The notes under the pieces were generated by a model. It was not told where the DNA came from. It was given only the letters and a program-made list of their open reading frames with translations, and did no database searches. A program made the position numbers and the translations under genes. Of a stretch of 13,116 nucleotides of DNA, positions 1-6,529 are shown piece by piece; position 1 is the stretch's first letter, and each line of letters begins with the position of its first letter. Source of the DNA: Dehalococcoidales bacterium (GTDB lineage: Bacteria > Chloroflexota > Dehalococcoidia > Dehalococcoidales > ARS1013); the NCBI GenBank assembly GCA_030641585.1, contig DAOWHE010000034.1:1-13116 (forward strand), written 5' to 3'.

Positions 1-296
1 GAACCAAGAGGCAAGACCACTGGGTTTATTCAGACCAGGAGAAGGAAGAGTTACTAGAGCAAGTAAAGGGTTCCGGCAAGGTAACAATTCAGCGCTATAA
101 GGGTCTGGGAGAGATGAGCGCCGAGCAACTGTGGGAGACCACCATGGACCCAGCCACCCGCACCATGCTCCTGGTAACCGTTGAGGACGCCGCCAAGGCC
201 GACAGCATCTTCAGCACCCTGATGGGCGAAGAAGTGCCCCCCAGAAAAGCCTTTATCCAGGCACACGCCCTGAGCGTCAAGAACCTGGATATTTAA
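1..296 (+). CDS. gyrB: DNA gyrase subunit B, C-terminal fragment (5' end outside window)
   Basis: This is the last 97 codons of the ATP-hydrolysing subunit of DNA gyrase, read in the frame starting at base 3. The segment QRYKGLGEM, followed by LWETTMDP, is the conserved TOPRIM/tail signature of type IIA topoisomerase B subunits. The tail also shows EDAAKADSIFSTLMGE and a normal C-terminus, so the 3' end is intact and the gene is cut only by the window edge. It uses ATP to drive strand passage in the A2B2 gyrase complex; the partner gyrA lies about 10 kb to the right on the same strand. GyrB and ParE are similar in this region. I prefer GyrB because the only A subunit in the window carries a GyrA box. 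The stop is 14 bp from the stop of the convergent nadD, leaving no room for a separate terminator. Confidence 0.93.
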   Translation, partial: TKRQDHWVYSDQEKEELLEQVKGSGKVTIQRYKGLGEMSAEQLWETTMDPATRTMLLVTVEDAAKADSIFSTLMGEEVPPRKAFIQAHALSVKNLDI

Positions 297-310
297 GGGC
301 CTCTGACACT

Positions 311-919
311 CTAGTTCCCGGCACTATATAACCCCTGCTCCCCGATATACTTCTCTACCGCTTCGGGAACAAGATGCTCTATTGATAGCCCGCGGGCAAC
401 CCGCTCCCTGATTACCGAGGCACTGATGTCTATCTCCGGCTTGTCCAACATTACTACACGCTCTGATAAGCCCGGGACAGTCTTTTCTAGAGAGTTAAGG
501 TCAGGCAGCGGATAGCCAACTCTGGGCACTGCCACCAGGCGGCATATAGAAATTAGCCGTCTTGGCTCTCTCCATTGCGGCAGGTCCTCCAGATTATCCC
601 AGCCCAGAATAAAAAACAGCTCATCTCCATCACTGAGCTGGCTCTTTAGCTCAGCAATGGTATCAACCGTATAGGACGGCCCAGCCCGCTCTATCTCCAT
701 GGTCGATAATTTAAAGTAAGATTTATCAGTAATAGCCAGGCGCACCATCTGAAGGCGGTGCTCGGCTGCTGAAATAGAGGTGTCTTCCTTGAGGTAAGGC
801 CGACCGGCAGGCACAAACAGGACCTCAGCTAAGCCTAACCGGGCTCTAACCTCCTCAGCCAGAACGAGGTGGCCAATATGGACGGGGTCAAATGTTCCCC
901 CCAATACCCCTATATTCAT
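311..919 (-). CDS. nadD: Nicotinate-nucleotide adenylyltransferase
   Basis: The 202-residue protein transfers AMP from ATP to nicotinate mononucleotide, giving deamido-NAD in the cytoplasmic NAD pathway. The nucleotidyltransferase signature GGTFDPVHIGH is at residues 8-17, including the two histidines of the HxGH motif. The family block GWDNLEDLPQW is at 106-116, and the ISASVIRER block near 166-174 matches the usual ISSTxIRxR motif. Length is normal for bacterial NadD. The ATG lies 4 bp after the obg stop on the same strand, so the two genes form a translationally close pair. The ribosome site must lie inside the obg 3' end, where only a weak purine-rich stretch is seen. The gene converges on gyrB. 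Confidence 0.93.
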   Translation of the reverse strand: MNIGVLGGTFDPVHIGHLVLAEEVRARLGLAEVLFVPAGRPYLKEDTSISAAEHRLQMVRLAITDKSYFKLSTMEIERAGPSYTVDTIAELKSQLSDGDELFFILGWDNLEDLPQWREPRRLISICRLVAVPRVGYPLPDLNSLEKTVPGLSERVVMLDKPEIDISASVIRERVARGLSIEHLVPEAVEKYIGEQGLYSAGN

Positions 920-923
920 GTTC

Positions 924-2189
924 TTACCATTCCCATTCTAACTCACCTAAGCGAACTCTGTCTCCTGGCTTAACGCCGGCCTTCTTAAGAGCCCAGCTGA
1001 CCCCGGCTCTGGTGAGCCACCCTAGAAGCTGACGGCGTGCCTCAAGGTCCCTTACATCTGTCCCAGCCACGATGCGTTCCAGTTCAGGTGTCACCACAAC
1101 GAAGGTATCCCCTTCCTTATGCACACTGACCCCAGCCCTCCTGGGCTTAGGGCGGAAAACCTTGACGGGGACTTTCTTACTGGCTTCTTTCTCTACAGTA
1201 ACCTGGCCCAGCACTTCAAAGGCTTTAGCCATAAGCTCGGAAACCCCCTCTCCAGTTGCTGCTGAAATGAAATGAACCCCAGTTCCAGCACAAGCAAAGG
1301 CACCCTCTATCTCAGCCAGCCGAGCTCGAACCTGGGGCAAGTCAATTTTGTTTACCGCCACCAGCTGCGGTTTCTGAGCCAGTGCCGAATCAAACAGGCT
1401 GAGTTCGTTATTTACCCGGAGCATATCTTCTACTGGAGATGTAGAGCTACCATCCACCAAGTGGAGGAGCACCTTTGTTCGTACCACATGACGCAGAAAG
1501 TCATGTCCCAGACCGCGACCAAGATAGGCATCGGCTATCAGCCCCGGAATTTCAGCTACTACAAAGCTCCACTGGCTAGTCTCAACTACACCCAGTATCG
1601 GCCCAAGGGTAGTGAATGGGTAGCTGGCTATTTTAGGCTTGGCAGCTGAGGCCGCCGCCAATAAAGAGGACTTGCCCACATTGGGATAGCCGATAATACC
1701 AGCATCGGCAATAAGCTTCAGTTCCAATATTAAGGACTTTTCCTCTCCAGCCTCCCCCTTTTGAGCAATCTGAGGGACTTGATTGGTTGAGGAAGCAAAA
1801 TGGGTGTTGCCCAAGCCTCCCCTCCCACCCCTGGCTATCACTACACTCTGACCAGGCTGCGAGAGGTCAGCGAGGACAGTATCATCGCCGAGCTGCCCTT
1901 TGTTTGAGACTACGGTTCCCACCGGCACAGCTAGTACTAGGGCTGCCCCAGCCCTGCCGTGCTTCTTCTTAACCTGCCCGTTGCCACCATCCCCTGCCTG
2001 GTAGAGCTTCCCCTGCCGAAACAAGATAAAGCTGGAAACACCGGCGTCGACTTTGATAATCACTGCCCCACCCCGGCCACCATCCCCACCATCAGGACCG
2101 CCAAAGGGTACAAACTTCTCCCGCCGAAAACTTACTACCCCACCTCCCCCCCTACCAGCTTTTACTTTTATCTCTACCTTATCAAACAT
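924..2189 (-). CDS. obg: Obg family GTPase (CgtA)
   Basis: Obg is an essential GTPase that binds the 50S ribosomal subunit during late assembly and links it to nucleotide stress signals. All three domains are visible in 421 residues. The glycine-rich Obg fold comes first (about 1-158, with FGGPDGGDGGRGG). The G domain follows, with G1 GYPNVGKSS at 167-175, G2 TT at 193-194, G4 NKID at 280-283 and G5 SAATGEG at 309-315. The OCT domain occupies about 345-421, ending in GELEWEW. The G3 motif reads EIPGLI (213-218), where the family normally has DIPGLI, and the usual EGA after it is replaced by ADAYLG. The ATG at 2187-2189 has no well-placed Shine-Dalgarno; an AGGA lies about 17 bases upstream. 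It is followed at once by nadD. Confidence 0.95.
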   Translation of the reverse strand: MFDKVEIKVKAGRGGGGVVSFRREKFVPFGGPDGGDGGRGGAVIIKVDAGVSSFILFRQGKLYQAGDGGNGQVKKKHGRAGAALVLAVPVGTVVSNKGQLGDDTVLADLSQPGQSVVIARGGRGGLGNTHFASSTNQVPQIAQKGEAGEEKSLILELKLIADAGIIGYPNVGKSSLLAAASAAKPKIASYPFTTLGPILGVVETSQWSFVVAEIPGLIADAYLGRGLGHDFLRHVVRTKVLLHLVDGSSTSPVEDMLRVNNELSLFDSALAQKPQLVAVNKIDLPQVRARLAEIEGAFACAGTGVHFISAATGEGVSELMAKAFEVLGQVTVEKEASKKVPVKVFRPKPRRAGVSVHKEGDTFVVVTPELERIVAGTDVRDLEARRQLLGWLTRAGVSWALKKAGVKPGDRVRLGELEWEW

Positions 2190-2242
2190 TATTATAGTAT
2201 TACTATTCCTAATATTAGACTTATTATTTATTGTTCTTAGTA

Positions 2243-2272
2243 ATTATAATATAACATAAAGGACGCTGTTAC
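2243..2272 (-). promoter_or_regulatory. Candidate promoter for obg-nadD
   Basis: On the minus strand a perfect TATAAT lies at 2243-2248. It is preceded, with an 18-base spacer, by GTAACA (2267-2272), a 4/6 match to the -35 consensus. It sits in a strongly A+T-rich tract about 55 bases upstream of the obg start. The surrounding tract contains several overlapping TATA-like strings, so the exact -10 is uncertain. Confidence 0.4.
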
Positions 2273-2333
2273 GATGTAAAACGATTGACTTTGAAGTTCT
2301 GCCCGAACTTAGAGCAAAAAAGCAATCTGGAAG

Positions 2334-2369
2334 TTTATAACTGTATCCAAAATCTCCTGGGGTTATAAA
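2334..2369. repeat. Short A+T-rich inverted repeat in the dnaA-obg gap
   Basis: The arms TTTATAAC (2334-2341) and GTTATAAA (2362-2369) are perfect 8-base complements separated by 20 bases. It lies in the 247 bp between the dnaA stop and the obg start, upstream of the candidate obg promoter. Arm length and spacing would suit a dimeric regulator as well as a weak RNA hairpin. There is no adjacent T-run, so I do not call it a terminator. It could be chance in an A+T-rich tract. Confidence 0.3.
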
Positions 2370-2436
2370 AAAGAGTGGGGCGGTTATGCAAAAACTCCTG
2401 AAACTAAAGAAGGGTTTTCTCAAACAAAAATGAAGG

Positions 2437-3789
2437 CTATCGAAAGGCGTGGCCTTTTAGCCTGAGACTTATTGTCTTCTGTATTTGTCTAACCTTGCGT
2501 CTTAAAAGGGGGCTAGCCTCAATATCAAAAGCTACTTTTTGACAAGCGTGGCTAACTGTTGATGGGTTTCTACCCCCTAGGGCAATGCCGACCTCAGCAA
2601 GCGAGCAGCTGTTTTGCTGCCTTAGAAAGTACATTGCTACCTGCCGGGCAAGCGCCGTTTCCTTGTCTCTGCAGCGGCTGGTCAGGTCTTGGGAAGTGAG
2701 CTGAAAGCTTTCAGCGACGGTGTTAATTATAAGAGTCGGCGTACTATGATTATCCTCAGCTGCTTTACTGGCTATGTCTTTTAGAGCCTGGCTGGCCAGT
2801 TCAGGGGTGATCTCAGCCCTGAGCAGTCTGGCATAAGCCAGAACCCGGTTGAGGCTGCCCTCCAGCTCTCTTATATTTTGGCTAACCTGGCCGGCAATAA
2901 GTTCCAGTACATCAGGTATAATATCTGCTCCAGCCTGCTTTGCCTTGGCTTGCAAGATTGCTAGGCGAGTCTCTAAATCAGGTGGCCCAATTTCAGCGGT
3001 TAATCCCCATTCAAAACGAGAGCGCAATCTTTCTTTTAAGCTGGGCATTGATTTTGGTGGGCGGTCACTGACAATAACAATCTGGCGGTTAGCATTATGC
3101 AGCTCATTGAAGGTATGAAAAAAGCTCTCTGTTGTACTCTCCTTACCGCTGATGAAGTGGATATCATCAATCATTAGCATATCAACGCTTCGGTATTTAT
3201 TGCGGAACTCGTCTGTTTTCTGCTCCCTAATAGCATGGATAAACTCATTAGTAAACTGTTCCCCGCTAACATAAAGCACCGCTAGACTTTGGGCTTCGGC
3301 TATATGGCCAATGGCTTGCAGTAAATGTGTCTTGCCTAGGCCAGCTCCACCATAGATGAACAATGGATTGTAGCTATGCCCCGGGTTTTGCGCTACCCCC
3401 AGAGCCGCAGCGTAGGCTAAACGGTTGCAGCTGCCGACGATGAAGGAATCAAAGGTGTATTTTGGGTTAAACTTGGGGGGACCTATAGTGGGCTTGGCAA
3501 GAGTTTCCAGGCTAGTATAGCCAGCTGGCGAGCCCGGTTGTTCGGAGTTTACCTGGAAATGGACACTTATATTACAACTGGTGAGACCGATGAGCGTTTT
3601 TTCAATTAAAGAACGCTGGTTCTTGTCAAAATACTCAGCAACGAAGGTGCTGGGTACGCTGATAACAAACTGATTGTCCTGATAGCTTATGCCTTTAGTT
3701 TGCTGAAACCAGGTTCGATAGTTTGGTCGGTTGACTTGGAGCTGTATCTCACCCAGGGCAGCTTCCCAGATTTCTTGTGCAGACGTCAT
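2437..3789 (-). CDS. dnaA: Chromosomal replication initiator protein DnaA
   Basis: DnaA binds boxes at oriC, oligomerises with ATP and opens the duplex for helicase loading. The 450 residues have the standard layout: domain I (1-80, with IWEAALGEI and the NYRTWF block), a short variable linker to about 107, and the AAA+ domain. The AAA+ domain has Walker A GGAGLGKT at 147-154, Walker B LMIDDI at 205-210, the arginine-finger block LRSRFEWG at 255-262 and sensor II NIRELEG at 305-311. The helix-turn-helix domain IV comes last. Its signature reads GGRNPSTVSHA (405-415), where most DnaA proteins have GGRDH(S/T)TVxHA, so the Asp-His pair is Asn-Pro. The start is ATG; the nearest AAGGA is about 15 bases upstream, rather far. 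The gene reads away from the 554 bp divergent gap that probably holds the origin. Confidence 0.97.
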   Translation of the reverse strand: MTSAQEIWEAALGEIQLQVNRPNYRTWFQQTKGISYQDNQFVISVPSTFVAEYFDKNQRSLIEKTLIGLTSCNISVHFQVNSEQPGSPAGYTSLETLAKPTIGPPKFNPKYTFDSFIVGSCNRLAYAAALGVAQNPGHSYNPLFIYGGAGLGKTHLLQAIGHIAEAQSLAVLYVSGEQFTNEFIHAIREQKTDEFRNKYRSVDMLMIDDIHFISGKESTTESFFHTFNELHNANRQIVIVSDRPPKSMPSLKERLRSRFEWGLTAEIGPPDLETRLAILQAKAKQAGADIIPDVLELIAGQVSQNIRELEGSLNRVLAYARLLRAEITPELASQALKDIASKAAEDNHSTPTLIINTVAESFQLTSQDLTSRCRDKETALARQVAMYFLRQQNSCSLAEVGIALGGRNPSTVSHACQKVAFDIEASPLLRRKVRQIQKTISLRLKGHAFR

Positions 3790-4123
3790 TAGGCAGAGTC
3801 TCTTTCCTTGATTTGGTCTAATTTAAGCGGGAAGGTTTTGGTTAAAGCTACTGCTGAGAAAGCTCCCTTACCACTCACTCAGCGTTCTCTATGAACTTCA
3901 CCCCAGCCGCATGGGGTAGTAGCTGACCCGGTCTGTTTTTGGGAGGAGCCTAAGGGGAAACATTGTTAATAGTAGCAGCCGGCAGCCAAGGGTGGCAAGG
4001 TGTCTGGCGCTTGCTGGTGGTCAGTTTTAACCCTTGGTTTCTCTTGCAAGGTCTCTCAGCCTCTTTCTTTTGCCCAATATTTAGCTGATAAATATAAAGA
4101 GGAAAAATTAAAAAGAATTTTTC

Positions 4124-4143
4124 CTGTGGACAATTGTCCACAG
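4124..4143. promoter_or_regulatory. Perfect 20-bp palindrome of two abutting DnaA-box-like sites
   Basis: TTGTCCACA at 4134-4142 on the plus strand is mirrored by the same 9-mer on the minus strand at 4125-4133, with no spacer. One more C/G pair at each end gives 20 bp of perfect dyad symmetry. Each 9-mer differs from the classical DnaA box TTATCCACA only at the third base. It lies 334 bp upstream of dnaA, flanked on its left by an A+T-rich tract. It may serve origin function, dnaA autoregulation or both. Confidence 0.6.
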
Positions 4144-4292
4144 CTTACCCTAAAATAATACTAACCGTCTTCTTCATTGGCAAGACCTCCGGGGCTAATT
4201 GATAGGTATTGTTAACCCCACTACTCCCTTGCTAGGTCGGGAAAGCTCGCTTTTCTGCTTGATATTGAGCTCACTAGGTATAAAGGGGCTGG

Positions 4293-4321
4293 TTGTTTAA
4301 AAGATTTTTTGATGTTAGAAT
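4293..4321 (+). promoter_or_regulatory. Candidate promoter for fmt
   Basis: TTGTTT (4293-4298) and TAGAAT (4316-4321) are separated by exactly 17 bases, matching the -35 and -10 consensus at 3/6 and 5/6. The -10 ends 22 bases before the fmt start, which leaves room for its AGGAGG. The -35 is weak, so the call is moderate. Confidence 0.4.
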
Positions 4322-4343
4322 CTGGTACTGAGGAGGCCTCACG

Positions 4344-5294
4344 GTGCGAGTTGTTTTCATGGGTACTCCGGAATTTGCTGTGCCTGCTCTTCGGCACCTT
4401 ATGCTTAATGGCTACCAGATGGTAGCTGTCTACACCCGGCCCGATAAACCGGCAGGCAGGGGGCGCTCCCTGGCCTCTTCTCCAGTGAAGAGGGCGGCGC
4501 TAGCCTGGGGGCTACCGCTGGTGCAGCCAACCAGCCTCAAGAAGACAGAGGCAGTAGCTGAGCTGGCTGGCTTTCATCCAGATGTTATAGTAGTGGCTGC
4601 CTTCGGGCAGATTCTGCCCCAGAAAGTTCTGGATATCCCCAGATACGGTTGCCTGAATATTCATCCCTCCCTTCTGCCCCGGCACCGGGGGGCTTCGCCA
4701 GTGGCGGCGGCCATTCTAGCCGGGGATGAGTTTACCGGTGTTAGCATTATGCTGATGGATGCCGGTTTGGATACCGGACCGGTGCTGGGGCAGGTGCAGA
4801 TTCCAATTTCGGCATGGGAGAACACCGGCTCACTTACCGCCAAGCTATCCCTGATAGCGGCTCACCTGCTCCAGGAAGTTTTATCCGGCTGGTCAAGGGG
4901 GGAGCTTACCCCCCAGCCTCAGGATGAAGCCGGAGCTACCTATTCGGGCACAATCTCTAAGGAGGCTGGTGAGATTGACTGGCATCTTCAGGCGGTAGAC
5001 ATCTGGCGGCGGCTACGTGCTTTCTATCCCTGGCCCGGGGGCTACACCCGATGGCGGGGGAAAGTGCTTAAGATTCTTGAGGCGGTGCCACTACCGGCGG
5101 CTGAGGGTGCTAAAGCAGGACAGGTAATAGCCCTACCTCGTTTGAGAGAAAAGGCGGCGGCAGCCCTTGCTGTCTCTACCGGTGACGGTGTTTTAGGCAT
5201 CCTAAAAGTGCAACTTGAGGGGAAACGGGCGATGTCGGCGGCTGAGTTCTTAAGGGGGCAGCAGCAGTTCATCGACGCGGTGCTACCGTGTTAG
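4344..5294 (+). CDS. fmt: Methionyl-tRNA formyltransferase
   Basis: Fmt transfers a formyl group from 10-formyltetrahydrofolate to initiator Met-tRNA. The 316 residues are the normal length. The N-terminal Rossmann domain starts RVVFMGTPEFAVP, with the PDKPAGRG loop at 33-40. The catalytic triad known from the E. coli enzyme is in place: N105 and H107 in CLNIHPSLLPRHRGASP, and D143 in LDTGPV. The C-terminal tRNA-binding domain begins about residue 205 and includes the FYPWPGG block. The start is GTG, fixed by an excellent AGGAGG at 4331-4336 with a 7-base spacer. The usual partner def (peptide deformylase) is not adjacent; mazG follows after 123 bp with its own promoter, so fmt is probably transcribed alone. 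Confidence 0.96.
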   Translation: MRVVFMGTPEFAVPALRHLMLNGYQMVAVYTRPDKPAGRGRSLASSPVKRAALAWGLPLVQPTSLKKTEAVAELAGFHPDVIVVAAFGQILPQKVLDIPRYGCLNIHPSLLPRHRGASPVAAAILAGDEFTGVSIMLMDAGLDTGPVLGQVQIPISAWENTGSLTAKLSLIAAHLLQEVLSGWSRGELTPQPQDEAGATYSGTISKEAGEIDWHLQAVDIWRRLRAFYPWPGGYTRWRGKVLKILEAVPLPAAEGAKAGQVIALPRLREKAAAALAVSTGDGVLGILKVQLEGKRAMSAAEFLRGQQQFIDAVLPC

Positions 5295-5361
5295 AGCGAA
5301 GAGCTGGCTCCACCACTAAAAAGTAAGCGAAACCCCCTTTTCTTGGTGACAGCCTCATTTA

Positions 5362-5390
5362 TTGCCTAACCTACGACCAGCCTGTATAAT
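5362..5390 (+). promoter_or_regulatory. Promoter for mazG
   Basis: A perfect TATAAT at 5385-5390 follows TTGCCT (5362-5367, 4/6 match) with a 17-base spacer. Transcription would start near 5397, giving a leader of only about 20 bases before the TTG start at 5418, just enough for the GAGGAGG at 5406-5412. Confidence 0.6.
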
Positions 5391-5417
5391 CTGAGGTAGC
5401 AAGATGAGGAGGCTGGT

Positions 5418-6197
5418 TTGTCTTTGCCGCAAAACTTAAGCCAGTTTAGTACCCTGGTAGGTATCATCGCCCGCTTAAGAGCCCCTGACGGTTGCCCCTG
5501 GGACAGAAAGCAGACCCATGCCTCGCTCCGGAAATGTCTGCTGGAAGAGTGCTACGAAGTGCTGGAGGCTCTGGATGAGGCAGACTCAGACCGTCTTTGT
5601 GGTGAGCTGGGTGATCTGCTGATACAGGTGGTTCTCCATGCCAGAATTGCTTCGGAAGCCGGAGAATTTGACCTAGCCGATGTCTTAAGCGGCATAAGTT
5701 CCAAGCTAATTCAGCGCCACCCTCATGTCTTTGGAGAACTCAAGGTAGCCGATGCCGATGAGGTGCTTCATAACTGGGAGGCCTTAAAAGAAAAAGAACG
5801 GGCGGCTGACACCTCCATGCTAGCCAGCGTGCCCAGAGAGATGCCGGCACTAGCTTACAGCCAGGCGGTACAGAGCCGGGTGGCTCGGGTTGGCTTTGAC
5901 TGGAAGGAAGATAGTGGCGTTATTGATAAGCTGGCTGAGGAGGTCGGAGAACTTAAGCGAGCTGAGACCAGGGAGCAGAAGGCGGCCGAGTTTGGTGACC
6001 TGTTGTTTACCCTGGCTAATATTGCCCGCCGGCAGGAAATAGACTTGGAGGCGGCGCTGAGGCAAGCCAACAGGCGGTTTTTTAAGCGCTTTTCCTGTAT
6101 GGAGGAGCTCTGCTGCCAGCGCGGGCTTAACTTTAGCAATCTGTCCTTTGCTGAGCAGAACGCCCTCTGGGAGGAGGCTAAGGAGAAAGTGAAGTAA
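5418..6197 (+). CDS. mazG: Nucleoside triphosphate pyrophosphohydrolase MazG
   Basis: MazG hydrolyses (d)NTPs to NMPs and pyrophosphate, clearing aberrant nucleotides and, in E. coli, damping the stringent response. The 259 residues show both tandem MazG domains of the long bacterial form. The first has CPWDRKQTHASLR (26-38), EECYE (43-47) and ELGDLL (63-68). The second has EEVGE (174-178) and EFGDLL (191-196). The Mg-binding EExxE...ExxD pattern is therefore complete in each. The start is TTG, chosen because GAGGAGG at 5406-5412 sits 5 bases before it; a second in-frame TTG two codons later is possible. An ATG at 5404 overlaps the ribosome site but is out of frame. The gene ends 2 bp before a decayed tRNA end and 55 bp before a convergent tRNA gene. 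Confidence 0.95.
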   Translation: MSLPQNLSQFSTLVGIIARLRAPDGCPWDRKQTHASLRKCLLEECYEVLEALDEADSDRLCGELGDLLIQVVLHARIASEAGEFDLADVLSGISSKLIQRHPHVFGELKVADADEVLHNWEALKEKERAADTSMLASVPREMPALAYSQAVQSRVARVGFDWKEDSGVIDKLAEEVGELKRAETREQKAAEFGDLLFTLANIARRQEIDLEAALRQANRRFFKRFSCMEELCCQRGLNFSNLSFAEQNALWEEAKEKVK

Positions 6198-6199
6198 GC

Positions 6200-6230
6200 T
6201 GGTCGTGGCGAGAGGACTTAAACGTCCTCC
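6200..6230 (-). pseudogene. Decayed copy of a tRNA-Pro 3' end
   Basis: On the minus strand this stretch ends CCTCT-CGCCACG-ACCA, matching 15 of 16 bases of the 3' T-stem strand, acceptor strand and CCA of the intact tRNA-Pro lying 53 bp to the right. The T loop is altered and longer, but the segment still folds as GAGGAC(6212-6217)/GTCCTC(6224-6229) around a 6-base loop. Nothing resembling the anticodon arm, D arm or 5' acceptor strand follows, so it is a fragment, not a tandem tRNA. It directly follows the mazG stop. It may be a duplication scar or an old integration-site remnant, or may now serve as a 3' hairpin for either convergent transcript; there is no T-run. Confidence 0.6.
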
Positions 6231-6252
6231 AGCCAGAACCTGTTAAAGTTAC

Positions 6253-6330
<78 letters not shown>

Positions 6331-6339
6331 CAAGTTACT

Positions 6340-6368
6340 ATTATAAGCCTATAGACGGAGTGAGACAA
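6340..6368 (-). promoter_or_regulatory. Promoter for tRNA-Pro
   Basis: On the minus strand TTGTCT (6363-6368, 4/6 match) and a perfect TATAAT (6340-6345) are separated by 17 bases. Initiation would fall near 6333, leaving only a few bases of 5' leader before the mature tRNA at 6330, so the tRNA is probably transcribed alone. Confidence 0.65.
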
Positions 6369-6451
6369 GTATAGAAGGGGTAAGATAGGAACTGGGACAT
6401 TGAGGGAGAGCCAAAGAGAGGCGAAACCGTCAAGTATCTTAATAGGGAGTT

Positions 6452-6504
6452 TTAGAGGGATGAAGTCCCTCTAACATAAACATCCCCTTAATAAGGGGAA
6501 GGGG
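6452..6504. repeat. Intergenic hairpin repeat, copy A
   Basis: Two adjacent hairpins are visible. TTAGAGGGA (6452-6460) pairs perfectly with TCCCTCTAA (6466-6474) around a 5-base loop. CCCCTTA (6484-6490) pairs with TAAGGGG (6492-6498) and is followed by AAGGGG. CCCTCTAACA and a CCCCTT...AGGGG hairpin recur in the same order and orientation at 9327-9366. The repeat occupies the leader of the ApgM-family gene and ends 25 bases before its start. No T-run follows, so it is not a standard terminator. It looks like a short dispersed intergenic repeat of the REP type, inferred from only two copies. Confidence 0.55.
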
Positions 6505-6529
6505 ATAAAGGGGATGGGGTTACTAAAAG

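Larger units (their letters stand above)
3790..4343. other. Divergent dnaA-fmt intergenic region, candidate oriC
   Basis: These 554 bp hold no credible gene. Visible elements are a palindromic pair of DnaA-box-like 9-mers (4124-4143); an adjacent A+T-rich tract at about 4087-4122 that could serve as an unwinding element; a 6-bp G+C hairpin with arms at 3900-3905 and 3912-3917; and a candidate fmt promoter near the right end. The gap abuts dnaA and marks the switch from leftward genes (dnaA, obg, nadD) to mostly rightward genes, as expected of a bacterial origin. Only one box pair is obvious, whereas most origins carry several, so the call is an inference from context. I found no convincing dnaA promoter. 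Confidence 0.45.

Noticed and set aside
1272..1649. 125-codon rightward ORF
   Set aside because: It lies entirely antisense to the G domain of obg, whose motifs are intact in the other strand.
2053..2259. Rightward ORFs of 68-93 codons spanning the obg start and its promoter region
   Set aside because: They are antisense to the glycine-rich Obg N-terminus and continue into A+T-rich noncoding DNA; the proline-rich translation reflects the antisense of Gly codons.
2391..2421. Possible dnaA terminator hairpin (AAAACTCC with GGGTTTT)
   Set aside because: The stem is short, needs a G-T pair and breaks after 7 bp, and lacks a proper T-run on the dnaA strand.
3950..4141. 63-codon leftward ORF in the dnaA-fmt gap
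   Set aside because: It starts within the DnaA-box palindrome, has no ribosome site, and its sequence has no recognisable domain. The region reads better as origin DNA.
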